Below are positions 54,736 to 62,529 of a stretch of DNA of 64,000 bases, in pieces (position 1 is the first letter of the stretch; each line of letters starts with the position of its first letter). Source of the DNA: an uncultured Caulobacter sp. (lineage in GTDB: Bacteria; Pseudomonadota; Alphaproteobacteria; Caulobacterales; Caulobacteraceae); contig NZ_CAMQSF010000006.1 of NCBI RefSeq assembly GCF_947036865.1, forward strand, positions 1-64,000, in the 5' to 3' direction. The notes below the pieces were generated by a model. It saw only the letters and a list, made by a program, of their open reading frames with translations. It did not search any database and was not told the origin of the DNA. A program made the position numbers and the translations under genes.

Positions 54736-54814
54736 GCACCAGGAGGCGCGGCTTATAGGCGAGAAGGGCGCGGGCCGTCTAGAGCCCAGTCCGCCTCGGC
54801 GCCGGGGGCCCGGC

Positions 54815-54905
54815 CTCGCCCCTCGACGAGCTCAGGGTGAGGCCTATTTCCACGCCGCCTCATTCCGAAACCTCATCCTGAGCCCGTCGAAGGACGAGGT
54901 TTCGG
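54815..54905. repeat. Dispersed palindrome, third copy
   Basis: CTCGACGAGCTCAGG and CCTGAGCCCGTCGAAGG face each other, with CCTC/GAGG flanks. Same family as the elements at 20181 and 23605. Confidence 0.7.
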
Positions 54906-54913
54906 TCCCCCGC

Positions 54914-55390
54914 CTACTCCGCCACGATCGCCGCCGTCGCCGCCCCTAGCGCCTTGACCGCGTCGGCCGGCGCGAGCTTGACCTGCAGGCCCCGCTGGCC
55001 GCCGTTCAAGAAGACGTAGGGCTCGGCCAGGGCGGCTTGCTCCATCACCGTGGGCAGGCGCTTCTTCTGGCCGAAGGGGCTGACGCCGCCGACCTTGTAG
55101 CCGGTGATCCGCTCGGCGTCGGGGACCGGCGCCATGGCGGCGGACTTGCCCTTCAGGGCGGCGGCCAGCTTCTTCATGCTGACCTCCTGGTCGGAGGGGA
55201 GGATGGCGCAGGCGGGCTTGCCATCCAGCAGCACGATCAGGGTCTTGAGCACGCGGCGCGGGTCCTCGCCCAGCGCCTCGGCGGCCTGGAGGCCCACGCG
55301 CTCCGATCCAGGATCGTAGTCGTACGTATGCAGGTCGAAGGCGACGCCGGCCTTGGTCAATGCGATCGTGGCGGGGGTGCTCTTGGACAT
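54914..55390 (-). CDS. ybaK: YbaK/EbsC-family Cys-tRNA(Pro) deacylase
   Basis: 158 residues from ATG 55390; ATG 55402 would add four. It has the YbaK pattern: KAGVAFDLHTYDYDPG, VLKTLIVLLDGKPACAILPSDQEVSMKKLAAAL, KVGGVSPFGQKKRLPTVM and PYVFLNGGQRGLQVKLAPAD. The enzyme hydrolyses mischarged Cys-tRNA(Pro) in the cytoplasm. Divergent from pcoA. Confidence 0.92.
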   Translation of the reverse strand: MSKSTPATIALTKAGVAFDLHTYDYDPGSERVGLQAAEALGEDPRRVLKTLIVLLDGKPACAILPSDQEVSMKKLAAALKGKSAAMAPVPDAERITGYKVGGVSPFGQKKRLPTVMEQAALAEPYVFLNGGQRGLQVKLAPADAVKALGAATAAIVAE

Positions 55391-55438
55391 GATCCGGCTC
55401 ATAGCCAATTGAGCCCGGTGTTGGAATAAAGCGATCCG

Positions 55439-57121
55439 ATGAAGACCTTCGATCGACGGACCTTGCTGCGCGGCGCCCTTGGGTTGGGCGCCCTGGGCCT
55501 TCTGCCTGACTGGGCCCGCGCCGGGGAGGCGGGCCGGACGCCCATCTCGCTGTCGGGCGAAGAGATCAAGCTGACGGTAGGCCACGCGATGGCGCGGATC
55601 GACGGCCGGGCGAGCCACGCGGCGGCGGTCAACGGCACGATCCCGGGTCCGCTGATCCGGCTGAAGGAGGGCCAGCGGGTCCGCCTGTCGGTCACCAACA
55701 CCCTCGACGAGGACACCTCGATCCACTGGCACGGCCTGTTGGTGCCGTTCCAGATGGACGGCGTGCCCGGCGTCAGCTTCCCGGGCATCAAGCCCGGCGA
55801 GACCTTCGTCTACGATTTCCCGGTCCGCCAGAGCGGGACCTACTGGTGGCACAGCCATTCGGGCCTGCAGGAGCAGATGGGCCACTTCGGGCCGATCATC
55901 GTCGATCCGGCCGGCGAGGATCCGATCGCCCACGACCGCGAGCACGTGGTGATGCTGTCGGACTGGAGCTTCCTGCATCCGCACGAACTGTTCCGCCGGC
56001 TGAAGGCCGACCCTGGCCACTTCAACCGCCAGAAGCAGACCGTGGCGGGCCTGCTGGCCGGCCGCGACCAGCCGCTGAAGGACCGCCTGGACTGGGGGCG
56101 GATGCGGATGGACCCGACCGACGTCCTGGACGTCACGGGCTCGGTCTACACCTATCTGATCAACGGCCACGGGCCGGGCGACAACTGGACGGGCCTGTTC
56201 CAGCCGGGCGAGCGGGTGCGGCTGCGCTTCATCAACGCCGGCGGCATGACGATCTTCAACGTCCGCATCCCGGGCCTGTCGATGGAGATCGTCGCGGCAG
56301 ACGGCCAGCCCGTGGCGCCGGTCACCGTCGACGAGTTCCAGATCGCGCCGGCCGAGACCTTCGACGTCATCGTGCGTCCGGCCGAGGACAAGGCCTTCAC
56401 CCTGGTGGCCGAGGCGTCCGACCGGTCGGGTCTGGCGCGCGGGACGCTGGCGCCGCGCCTGGGCATGACCGCCGCGGTCCCGCCGCTCCGTCAGCGTCCG
56501 CTGGCGACGATGAAGGACATGGGCATGGGGGCCATGCATCACGGGATGGACATGCCGGGCATGGACATGTCGATGCGGTCGCAGGCCAACGCGCCGTCTG
56601 TGCCGCTGACGCCGGGCGTCCAGACGATCTCGCCGATGCCGATGGACCGCCTGGCCGAGCCGCCCCAGGGCCTCGAGGACGTGGGGCACAAAGTACTGAC
56701 CTATGCCGACCTGGCCAGTCTCCACGCGCCGGTCGACCCGCGCCCGCCGGGCCGGACGATCGAGATTCACCTGACCGGCAACATGGAGCGCTTCATGTGG
56801 GCGTTCGACGGCGAGGCGTTCGGGCCGCTGAAGAAGCCCATCGCCCTGCAACGCGACGAGCGGGTGCGGGTGGTGCTGATCAACGACAGCATGATGGCCC
56901 ACCCGATCCACCTGCACGGCCATTTCTTCGAGGTCGTCAACGGCCAGGACCGGCCGCCGGTCAAGCACACGGTCAATGTCGCGCCGGGGGGCAAGGTCGC
57001 CTTCGACCTGACGGCCAGCGAGCCCGGCGACTGGGCCTTCCACTGTCACATGCTGCTGCACATGCACGCGGGCATGTTCAACATCGTCACCGTGCGGCCG
57101 CTGGACGGAGCCGCCGCGTGA
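55439..57121 (+). CDS. pcoA: Multicopper oxidase PcoA/CopA
   Basis: 560 residues. The N-terminus DRRTLLRGALGLGALGLLP is a Tat signal. Copper sites are intact: IHWHGLL, WWHSHSGLQ, HPIHLHGHFF and HCHMLLHMHAGM. A Met-rich insert (MKDMGMGAMHHGMDMPGMD) is typical of copper-handling CopA. It oxidises Cu(I) in the periplasm. C. crescentus has a pcoAB operon for copper; here pcoB overlaps by 4 bases (GTGA). Confidence 0.94.
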   Translation: MKTFDRRTLLRGALGLGALGLLPDWARAGEAGRTPISLSGEEIKLTVGHAMARIDGRASHAAAVNGTIPGPLIRLKEGQRVRLSVTNTLDEDTSIHWHGLLVPFQMDGVPGVSFPGIKPGETFVYDFPVRQSGTYWWHSHSGLQEQMGHFGPIIVDPAGEDPIAHDREHVVMLSDWSFLHPHELFRRLKADPGHFNRQKQTVAGLLAGRDQPLKDRLDWGRMRMDPTDVLDVTGSVYTYLINGHGPGDNWTGLFQPGERVRLRFINAGGMTIFNVRIPGLSMEIVAADGQPVAPVTVDEFQIAPAETFDVIVRPAEDKAFTLVAEASDRSGLARGTLAPRLGMTAAVPPLRQRPLATMKDMGMGAMHHGMDMPGMDMSMRSQANAPSVPLTPGVQTISPMPMDRLAEPPQGLEDVGHKVLTYADLASLHAPVDPRPPGRTIEIHLTGNMERFMWAFDGEAFGPLKKPIALQRDERVRVVLINDSMMAHPIHLHGHFFEVVNGQDRPPVKHTVNVAPGGKVAFDLTASEPGDWAFHCHMLLHMHAGMFNIVTVRPLDGAAA

Positions 57122-57918
57122 TCGTCGATCTCCAGCACGAACATCATGCGCCGCCGCCCGCCCAGGCGGCGGACCCGCACGCCGGCCATGACATGTCGGC
57201 GATGAGCGCTCCGACTTCCGTCGCCGAGACCCCGCCGCCGCCGATCCCCAGCGACCACGCGGCCGAGCGGTTCTATTCGCCGTCCGTCATGGCCGCCGCC
57301 CGCGCCCAGCTGATGAAGGAGCACGGCGGCGGGCCCGCGTGGGTCGTCCGCGCCGACCTCCTGGAATATCGCGCCCGCCAGGGCCACGACGCCCAGGCGG
57401 TCGAGGGCGAGGCCTGGTGGGGTGGCGACGCGTCCCGCTGGGTCGTCAAGGCGCGTGGCGAACGCGCGGCCGGCGAGGGCTGGGAGAAGGCCGAGGTCGA
57501 GGCGCTGAAGGCCTGGCCGGTCGGTCCCTATTTCGACCTGCAGGCGGGCCTGCGCCAGGACCTGGCGCCGAAGGGGCGCGGCTACGCCACGGTCGGCTTC
57601 GAGGGCCTGGCGCCCTACTGGATCGAGGTCCAGGGCGCGGCCTATCTGTCGGACCGGGGCAAGGTCTCGGCGCGGGCCGAGGCGTCCCACGACCTGCGCC
57701 TGACCCAGCGGCTGATCCTCGCCCCGCGCGTCGAGGCCGAGATCGCCGAGGCGGGGGCGGGGCGGCTCGAGGGCGGTCTGCGGCTGCGCTACGAGATCAC
57801 CCGGCGGTTCGCGCCCTATGTCGGCCTGGTGCGCGAGCGGGCGTTCGGGGCGATGCGGCCCGCCGGCGAGCGGGCCGGGAGCACGGCGGTGGTGGTGGGG
57901 GTGCGGGCCTGGCGGTAG
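57118..57918 (+). CDS. pcoB: Copper resistance protein PcoB/CopB
   Basis: 266 residues from GTG 57118, coupled to pcoA by GTGA. It has a His/Met-rich N-terminus (DLQHEHHAPPPAQ, HAGHDMSAMS) and the outer-membrane CopB barrel part: VRADLLEYRARQGHDAQAVEGEAWWGGD, VGPYFDLQAGLRQDLAP, GLRLRYEITRRFAPYVGLVRERAFG. No signal peptide is visible before the His-rich region in this frame, which is odd for an outer-membrane protein. The C-terminal Arg-Trp-Arg also lacks a typical final aromatic. Confidence 0.88.
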   Translation: MIVDLQHEHHAPPPAQAADPHAGHDMSAMSAPTSVAETPPPPIPSDHAAERFYSPSVMAAARAQLMKEHGGGPAWVVRADLLEYRARQGHDAQAVEGEAWWGGDASRWVVKARGERAAGEGWEKAEVEALKAWPVGPYFDLQAGLRQDLAPKGRGYATVGFEGLAPYWIEVQGAAYLSDRGKVSARAEASHDLRLTQRLILAPRVEAEIAEAGAGRLEGGLRLRYEITRRFAPYVGLVRERAFGAMRPAGERAGSTAVVVGVRAWR

Positions 57919-57969
57919 GGCGAGGCGGCGAAAGGCCCGTCGAATACGAACGCCAAAAATAACGGTCTT

Positions 57970-57988
57970 CCTGGGCCTTGTGCCCAGG
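57970..57988. repeat. Short hairpin CCTGGGC-N5-GCCCAGG
   Basis: Seven-base perfect arms 57970-57976 and 57982-57988, after pcoB. The wider interval 57919-58189 holds no gene. Confidence 0.55.
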
Positions 57989-58189
57989 ACCCAGGGTTCG
58001 GCTTGCTCGGCTTTCCCGCGAGACGCTCAACGCCGCCGGAACGCTGGATCCTCGCCACGAGGGCGAGGAAGGCAATGAGAAGAAGGCGCGAGCCGGAATA
58101 GCCAACCACGGGCTTGCCGCTCTCCCAACTCTGCCCCAACATCCGTTTGAACCCGCCTTCAGAGCGGGCCCACCGAGGGAGCAGTCAGG

Positions 58190-59782
58190 ATGGCGGAGGC
58201 GATCGATTTCGACCGCATGCCAACGCTGGGCGATGTCGCCCGCTATCACGGCGAGGCGCGGCCCGACGCCACGGCCTTCGTGTTCGAGGGGCGCGAGACG
58301 ACCTTCGCCGAATTCGACCGGCATACGAACCAGGTGGCCAACGCCCTGCTGGCGGCGGGGCTGAAGGTCGGCGACCGGGTCGCCTATGTCGGCAAGAACA
58401 GCGACCACTATTTCGAGCTGTTGATCGGCGCCGCCAAGGCCGGCGTGGTGACCACCCCGATCGGCTGGCGGCTGGCGGCGCCCGAGATCGCCTATATCGT
58501 CGGCGACAGCGACGCCAAGATCGTCCTCGTCGGCCCCGAGCTGATCGGCCATGTCGAGGCCGTGGCCGCCGAGCTGACCCACCGTCCCGTCGTCATCGCC
58601 ATGGAGGCCGACGGCGCGGGCGAGCATCCGACCTTCGTCGCCTGGCGCGACGCCCAGGGCGACGCCGACCCGAGGACGCCGATCAAGACGTCCGACATCG
58701 CCATCCAGCTCTACACCTCGGGCACGACCGGCCGGCCCAAGGGCGCGATGCTGACCCACGACAACCTGCTGGTCATGCGCCGCGAGGCCGCCAAGGCGCC
58801 GCTGGCCTGGAACCAGTGGGGTCCCGAGGACGTCAGCCTGGTCGCCATGCCGGTGGCCCATATCGGCGGCACCGGCTGGGGGCTGGTCGGCCTCTTGAAC
58901 GGCGCCAAGGGCGTGGTGGCGCGCGAGTTCGACCCGTTCAAGGTGCTGGACTATATCGAGCACGATCGCATCTCGAAGATGTTCATGGTGCCGGCGGCCC
59001 TGCAGATCGTGGTGCGCCAGCCGAGGGCGCGCGAGGTCGACTATTCGCGCCTGTCGCACATCCTGTACGGCGCCGCGCCCATTCCGCTGGACCTGCTGCG
59101 CGAGTGCATGGAGGTGTTCGGCTGCGGCTTCGTCCAGCAGTACGGCATGACCGAGACCACGGGCACCGTCGTCTATCTGCCGCCCGAGGACCACGACCCC
59201 GCCGGCAACGCGCGGATGCGGGCGGCGGGCCTGCCGATGCCCGGCGTCGAGATCAAGGTCGTCGACGAGGCGGGAAACAGCGTCCCGGCCGGGACGGTGG
59301 GCGAGGTGGCGGTCCGCTCGCCCGCCAACATGGCCGGCTACTGGAAGCTGGACGAGGCGACGGCCAAGACCATCGACGCGGACGGCTGGCTGCGCACCGG
59401 CGACGCCGGCTATCTGGACGCCGACGGCTATCTGTTCATCCACGACCGGGTGAAGGACATGATCATCTCGGGCGGCGAGAACATCTATCCGGCCGAGGTC
59501 GAGAGCGCCGTCTATGGCCACCCGCACGTGGCCGAGGTGGCGGTGATCGGCGTGCCCGACGACAAGTGGGGCGAGGCCGTCAAGGCGGTGGTCGCGCCCA
59601 AGCCGGGCGTCACCCCCGACCCGGCCGACATCATCGCCTTCGCCCGCACCCGCATCGCCCACTTCAAGGCGCCCAAGAGCGTCGACTTCGTGCCGGCCCT
59701 GCCGAGGAACGCCTCGGGCAAGATCCTGCGGCGAGAGCTGCGCGCGCCGTACTGGGAAGGGCGCGAGCGGCAGGTGAACTAG
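58190..59782 (+). CDS. Long-chain acyl-CoA synthetase (FadD-like)
   Basis: 530 residues. P-loop LYTSGTTGRPKGAMLTHDN, QQYGMTETTGT, WLRTGDAGYLDADGYLFIHDRVKDMIISGGENIYP and catalytic NASGKILRRELR. It activates a fatty or related acid. It is the third acyl-activating enzyme in the window. Monocistronic by spacing, 272 bases after pcoB. Confidence 0.92.
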   Translation: MAEAIDFDRMPTLGDVARYHGEARPDATAFVFEGRETTFAEFDRHTNQVANALLAAGLKVGDRVAYVGKNSDHYFELLIGAAKAGVVTTPIGWRLAAPEIAYIVGDSDAKIVLVGPELIGHVEAVAAELTHRPVVIAMEADGAGEHPTFVAWRDAQGDADPRTPIKTSDIAIQLYTSGTTGRPKGAMLTHDNLLVMRREAAKAPLAWNQWGPEDVSLVAMPVAHIGGTGWGLVGLLNGAKGVVAREFDPFKVLDYIEHDRISKMFMVPAALQIVVRQPRAREVDYSRLSHILYGAAPIPLDLLRECMEVFGCGFVQQYGMTETTGTVVYLPPEDHDPAGNARMRAAGLPMPGVEIKVVDEAGNSVPAGTVGEVAVRSPANMAGYWKLDEATAKTIDADGWLRTGDAGYLDADGYLFIHDRVKDMIISGGENIYPAEVESAVYGHPHVAEVAVIGVPDDKWGEAVKAVVAPKPGVTPDPADIIAFARTRIAHFKAPKSVDFVPALPRNASGKILRRELRAPYWEGRERQVN

Positions 59783-59818
59783 GGGGCCTCGCGGCTTCCG
59801 ATCCGAGCTCCACATCCT

Positions 59819-59921
59819 TGTCATCCCGGAAGCCTCGTGGAGGCTGTCCGGGACCCAGGGGCCGCCGCACCGCGCGTGGCCCTGGGTCCCGGCTCTACGC
59901 TGCGCTCCGGCCGGGATGACA
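59819..59921. repeat. Dispersed palindrome, TGTCATCCCGG family, long copy
   Basis: TGTCATCCCGG (59819-59829) pairs with CCGGGATGACA (59911-59921), with an inner GGGACCCAGGG/CCCTGGGTCCC (59850-59860, 59880-59890). Same family as 33529-33568. Confidence 0.8.
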
Positions 59922-59934
59922 GGAGAAATGGCCG

Positions 59935-61584
59935 CTAGCTCAGCACCTCCGCCGCCGCGTCCAGCCCGCGCTTCAGCGCGGCGGTCGCGGCGGTGTCGCC
60001 CTCGTCGTTGCGGACCTGGCGATCCGCCCCGCGCGACAGCAGCAGCCGCGCCACGGCGATGGCGTCGTCCTCGTCGTCGGGCAGGCAGAAGAGGACCGTC
60101 GGCGCGTCGCCCGGCATGACCTCGCGGATCAGATCGGGCTCGGCGTCGAGCACTTGGGCCAGCCGCTCCAGCCGCGCCTGACTGGCCAGGGCGCGGAGGT
60201 CGCGGCTGATCGGCGCCAGGCGCTCGGCCAGATGCCGCTGGTTCAGCACGACCGCCCAGCTGAGCGGCGTCCCCCGCCAGCGGCGCTCGCGGACATCGAC
60301 GTCGGCCCCGGCGGCCAGCAGGTGTTCCACCGCCTCCAGCGATCCCGACTGCACGGCGCGGTGCAGCGCGGTGATCCCCTCGTGGTCGGCGGCCATGGCG
60401 TCGGCGCCGAGCGACAGCAGCAGCGCCACGGCCCGGGCGTTGCCGTGCATGGCCGCCGACAGCAGAGGCTGGGGCGAGCGGACCACCTCGGGGCGCGCGG
60501 CGACCAGGGCCCGCGCCCCGGACGCGTCGCCGCGCGCGGCCAAGGCCTGCAGCGCCTCGGCGCCGTCGAAGGCGACCGGCGCCGCGCCGTGCGCCTCCAG
60601 CAGTTCGGCGAGCGCGGTGAAGCCCGACAGCCGCGCCACGGCCAGCACCGGGCGCTTTTCGTAGGCGTGCGGGGTGTTGGCGTCGGCGCCGCGCTCCAGC
60701 AGCCATCGGGCGCGGTCCACATGGTTCTGCCCCACCGCGTTGCCCAGCAGATAGTTCAGGGTCGAGCAGCCCAGATGATAGCCCAGCCGGTTTGGTCCGC
60801 GCACCCGCCAGGCGTCGAGCGCGCCCGCCGCCTCGGCCTGGCGCCACAGCACGTCGTACCAGTGGGTGTCGTGGCCGACGATCGAGACGTTGTAGAGCGC
60901 CTGGGAGTCGTAGGCGTCGGCCCCGTGGGCGACCAGCAGCGCGACCATGGCCTCGGCCCGCGGGTGGCTGGGCTTGGCGCCTTCGCCCAGGCCGATGGGA
61001 CCGGTCAGGACCTTGAACGGAGTCTCCCAGTCGTCGGTGAAGCCGAAGTTCGGATCGGCTCCCGCCTCCAGCAGAAGGCGGGCGATCTCCGGGCCGTGCG
61101 TGTCGTCCAGGCGGCCGTAGGCGACGTGGGCCAGGGCGGTCCAGCCGCGCACGGGATCGACGCGCCGGACGGCCTCGGGATCGCGGGCCAGATGCCGCTC
61201 CACGGTCTCGCGATCGCCGCAGGCCGCCGCCGTGAACAGGCTATCGCGGGCGAGGTCGGGGTGGCGCGCCAGGATGCGGCGGGCGATGGCCGGATCGCCG
61301 TCCCAGCCGTGGCGCAGGATCTGCTCGATCCGCTGCGCCCGCGTCTGGCGTTCGATCGCCAGGTCGTCGAGCGCGGCCTTCAGGGCGATCCAGCTGTCCC
61401 GCCCGTATTCCAGGGCCAGGGCGTGCTGGACGTCGCGCAGGGCGGGCTCGGCGGGCGCCTTGGGCCAGGCGGCCGTCAGGCGGGCGCGCGCGTCGGGGTC
61501 GCCGGCCCGCAGGGCCTTCAGCCACCGCTTGGCGTCCTTGCGCAGGGTTTCGATATGAGTCTTCGGCGTGAGCGCGCGGCTCAT
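59935..61584 (-). CDS. Ankyrin-repeat protein
   Basis: 549 residues from ATG 61584, with GGAAGG upstream. Helical N-terminus, then about ten ankyrin-like units (RVDPVRGWTALAHVAYGRLDDTHGPEIARLLLEAGADPNFG, EGITALHRAVQSGSLEAVEHLLAAGADVDV). No signal peptide. It could act as a cytoplasmic protein-interaction scaffold. It is in the same direction as the cyclophilin gene, but separated by 162 bases. Confidence 0.88.
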   Translation of the reverse strand: MSRALTPKTHIETLRKDAKRWLKALRAGDPDARARLTAAWPKAPAEPALRDVQHALALEYGRDSWIALKAALDDLAIERQTRAQRIEQILRHGWDGDPAIARRILARHPDLARDSLFTAAACGDRETVERHLARDPEAVRRVDPVRGWTALAHVAYGRLDDTHGPEIARLLLEAGADPNFGFTDDWETPFKVLTGPIGLGEGAKPSHPRAEAMVALLVAHGADAYDSQALYNVSIVGHDTHWYDVLWRQAEAAGALDAWRVRGPNRLGYHLGCSTLNYLLGNAVGQNHVDRARWLLERGADANTPHAYEKRPVLAVARLSGFTALAELLEAHGAAPVAFDGAEALQALAARGDASGARALVAARPEVVRSPQPLLSAAMHGNARAVALLLSLGADAMAADHEGITALHRAVQSGSLEAVEHLLAAGADVDVRERRWRGTPLSWAVVLNQRHLAERLAPISRDLRALASQARLERLAQVLDAEPDLIREVMPGDAPTVLFCLPDDEDDAIAVARLLLSRGADRQVRNDEGDTAATAALKRGLDAAAEVLS

Positions 61585-61746
61585 GGCAAACCTTCCTTCC
61601 AATGGCCGAGCGTCCGCTTACGAAGGGCCGGAAGAAGGCTCGTAAGACCTAGAAGGTGAGGCTGGATGGGAGATCTCTCCCTTGCCGCGGACAGGCGGCG
61701 CTCCAGAAGCGCGCTGGGCGCATGAAAAGCCCAGCGCGGCCTTTCG

Positions 61747-62352
61747 TCAACCGATCCGCTTCATCGAGAGGATCTTCACCGGCGGATTGAGGATCTGGCC
61801 CTTCATCGCCGGGACGTTGGTCGGGCCGTCGGTCTTGCCGGCCAGGATCTTCTTGACGACGTCCATGCCCTGCACGACGTGGCCGAACACCGCGTAGCCG
61901 GCGTCGGCGTCGGACTTGCCCGGCTTGGCGTCGAGATAGGGCTGGGCGCTGGCGCAGATGAAGAAGTCGGCGGTGGCCGAGCCGACCGCGTCGCGGCCCA
62001 TCGAGAGGGCGCCGGCGGTGTGCTTCAGACCCGTCTTCAGCGTGCTCTCGTGGGCGATCGGCGGGGCGCGGCGGGCATAGGGCTTGGGCTGGCCCTGGAT
62101 CGAGCCAGCGCCCGGCGCGCCCTTGGCCCGGTTGGCGCGGAAGAAGGCGCCGCCGTCGAAGCGGTGCTTGTCGACATAGTAGAGGAAGTTGGCCGCCGTG
62201 ATCGGGGCCTTCTTGTCCTCCAGCTCGACGACGATGGTCCCCTTGTCGGTCTCGATGGCCACGCGCGGCTTGTCGGCGGCGAGGGCGGGCGCGGCGGCCA
62301 GGGCGGCCAGGGCGCCGATCAGGGCGCGGCGGGCGAGGGTCGAGATGGTCAT
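61747..62352 (-). CDS. Cyclophilin-type peptidyl-prolyl isomerase, periplasmic
   Basis: 201 residues from ATG 62352, with GAGGAG upstream. Signal peptide (ALIGALAALAAAPALAADKP) then cyclophilin domain: IETDKGTIVVELEDKKAPITAANFLYYVDKHRFDGGAFFR, with FGHVVQGMDVVKKI near the end. The FFR segment carries the active-site Arg. It should catalyse proline isomerisation in the periplasm. Confidence 0.9.
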   Translation of the reverse strand: MTISTLARRALIGALAALAAAPALAADKPRVAIETDKGTIVVELEDKKAPITAANFLYYVDKHRFDGGAFFRANRAKGAPGAGSIQGQPKPYARRAPPIAHESTLKTGLKHTAGALSMGRDAVGSATADFFICASAQPYLDAKPGKSDADAGYAVFGHVVQGMDVVKKILAGKTDGPTNVPAMKGQILNPPVKILSMKRIG

Positions 62353-62529
62353 GGCGGCTCCTCTTCGTTGAAGCGGTGATGGCATGTGAAGCCCCGGTTT
62401 GTCTCCCTCCCCCATCAAGGGGGATAAAAGTGACCGCTACCAATAATCCGTGTCGCAAAACCCACGTTCGCTGAGCTAGGCTGGCGGGACGACCGCGAAA
62501 ACGCGGCGGGGACGAGGGAAGGGAAGGTC

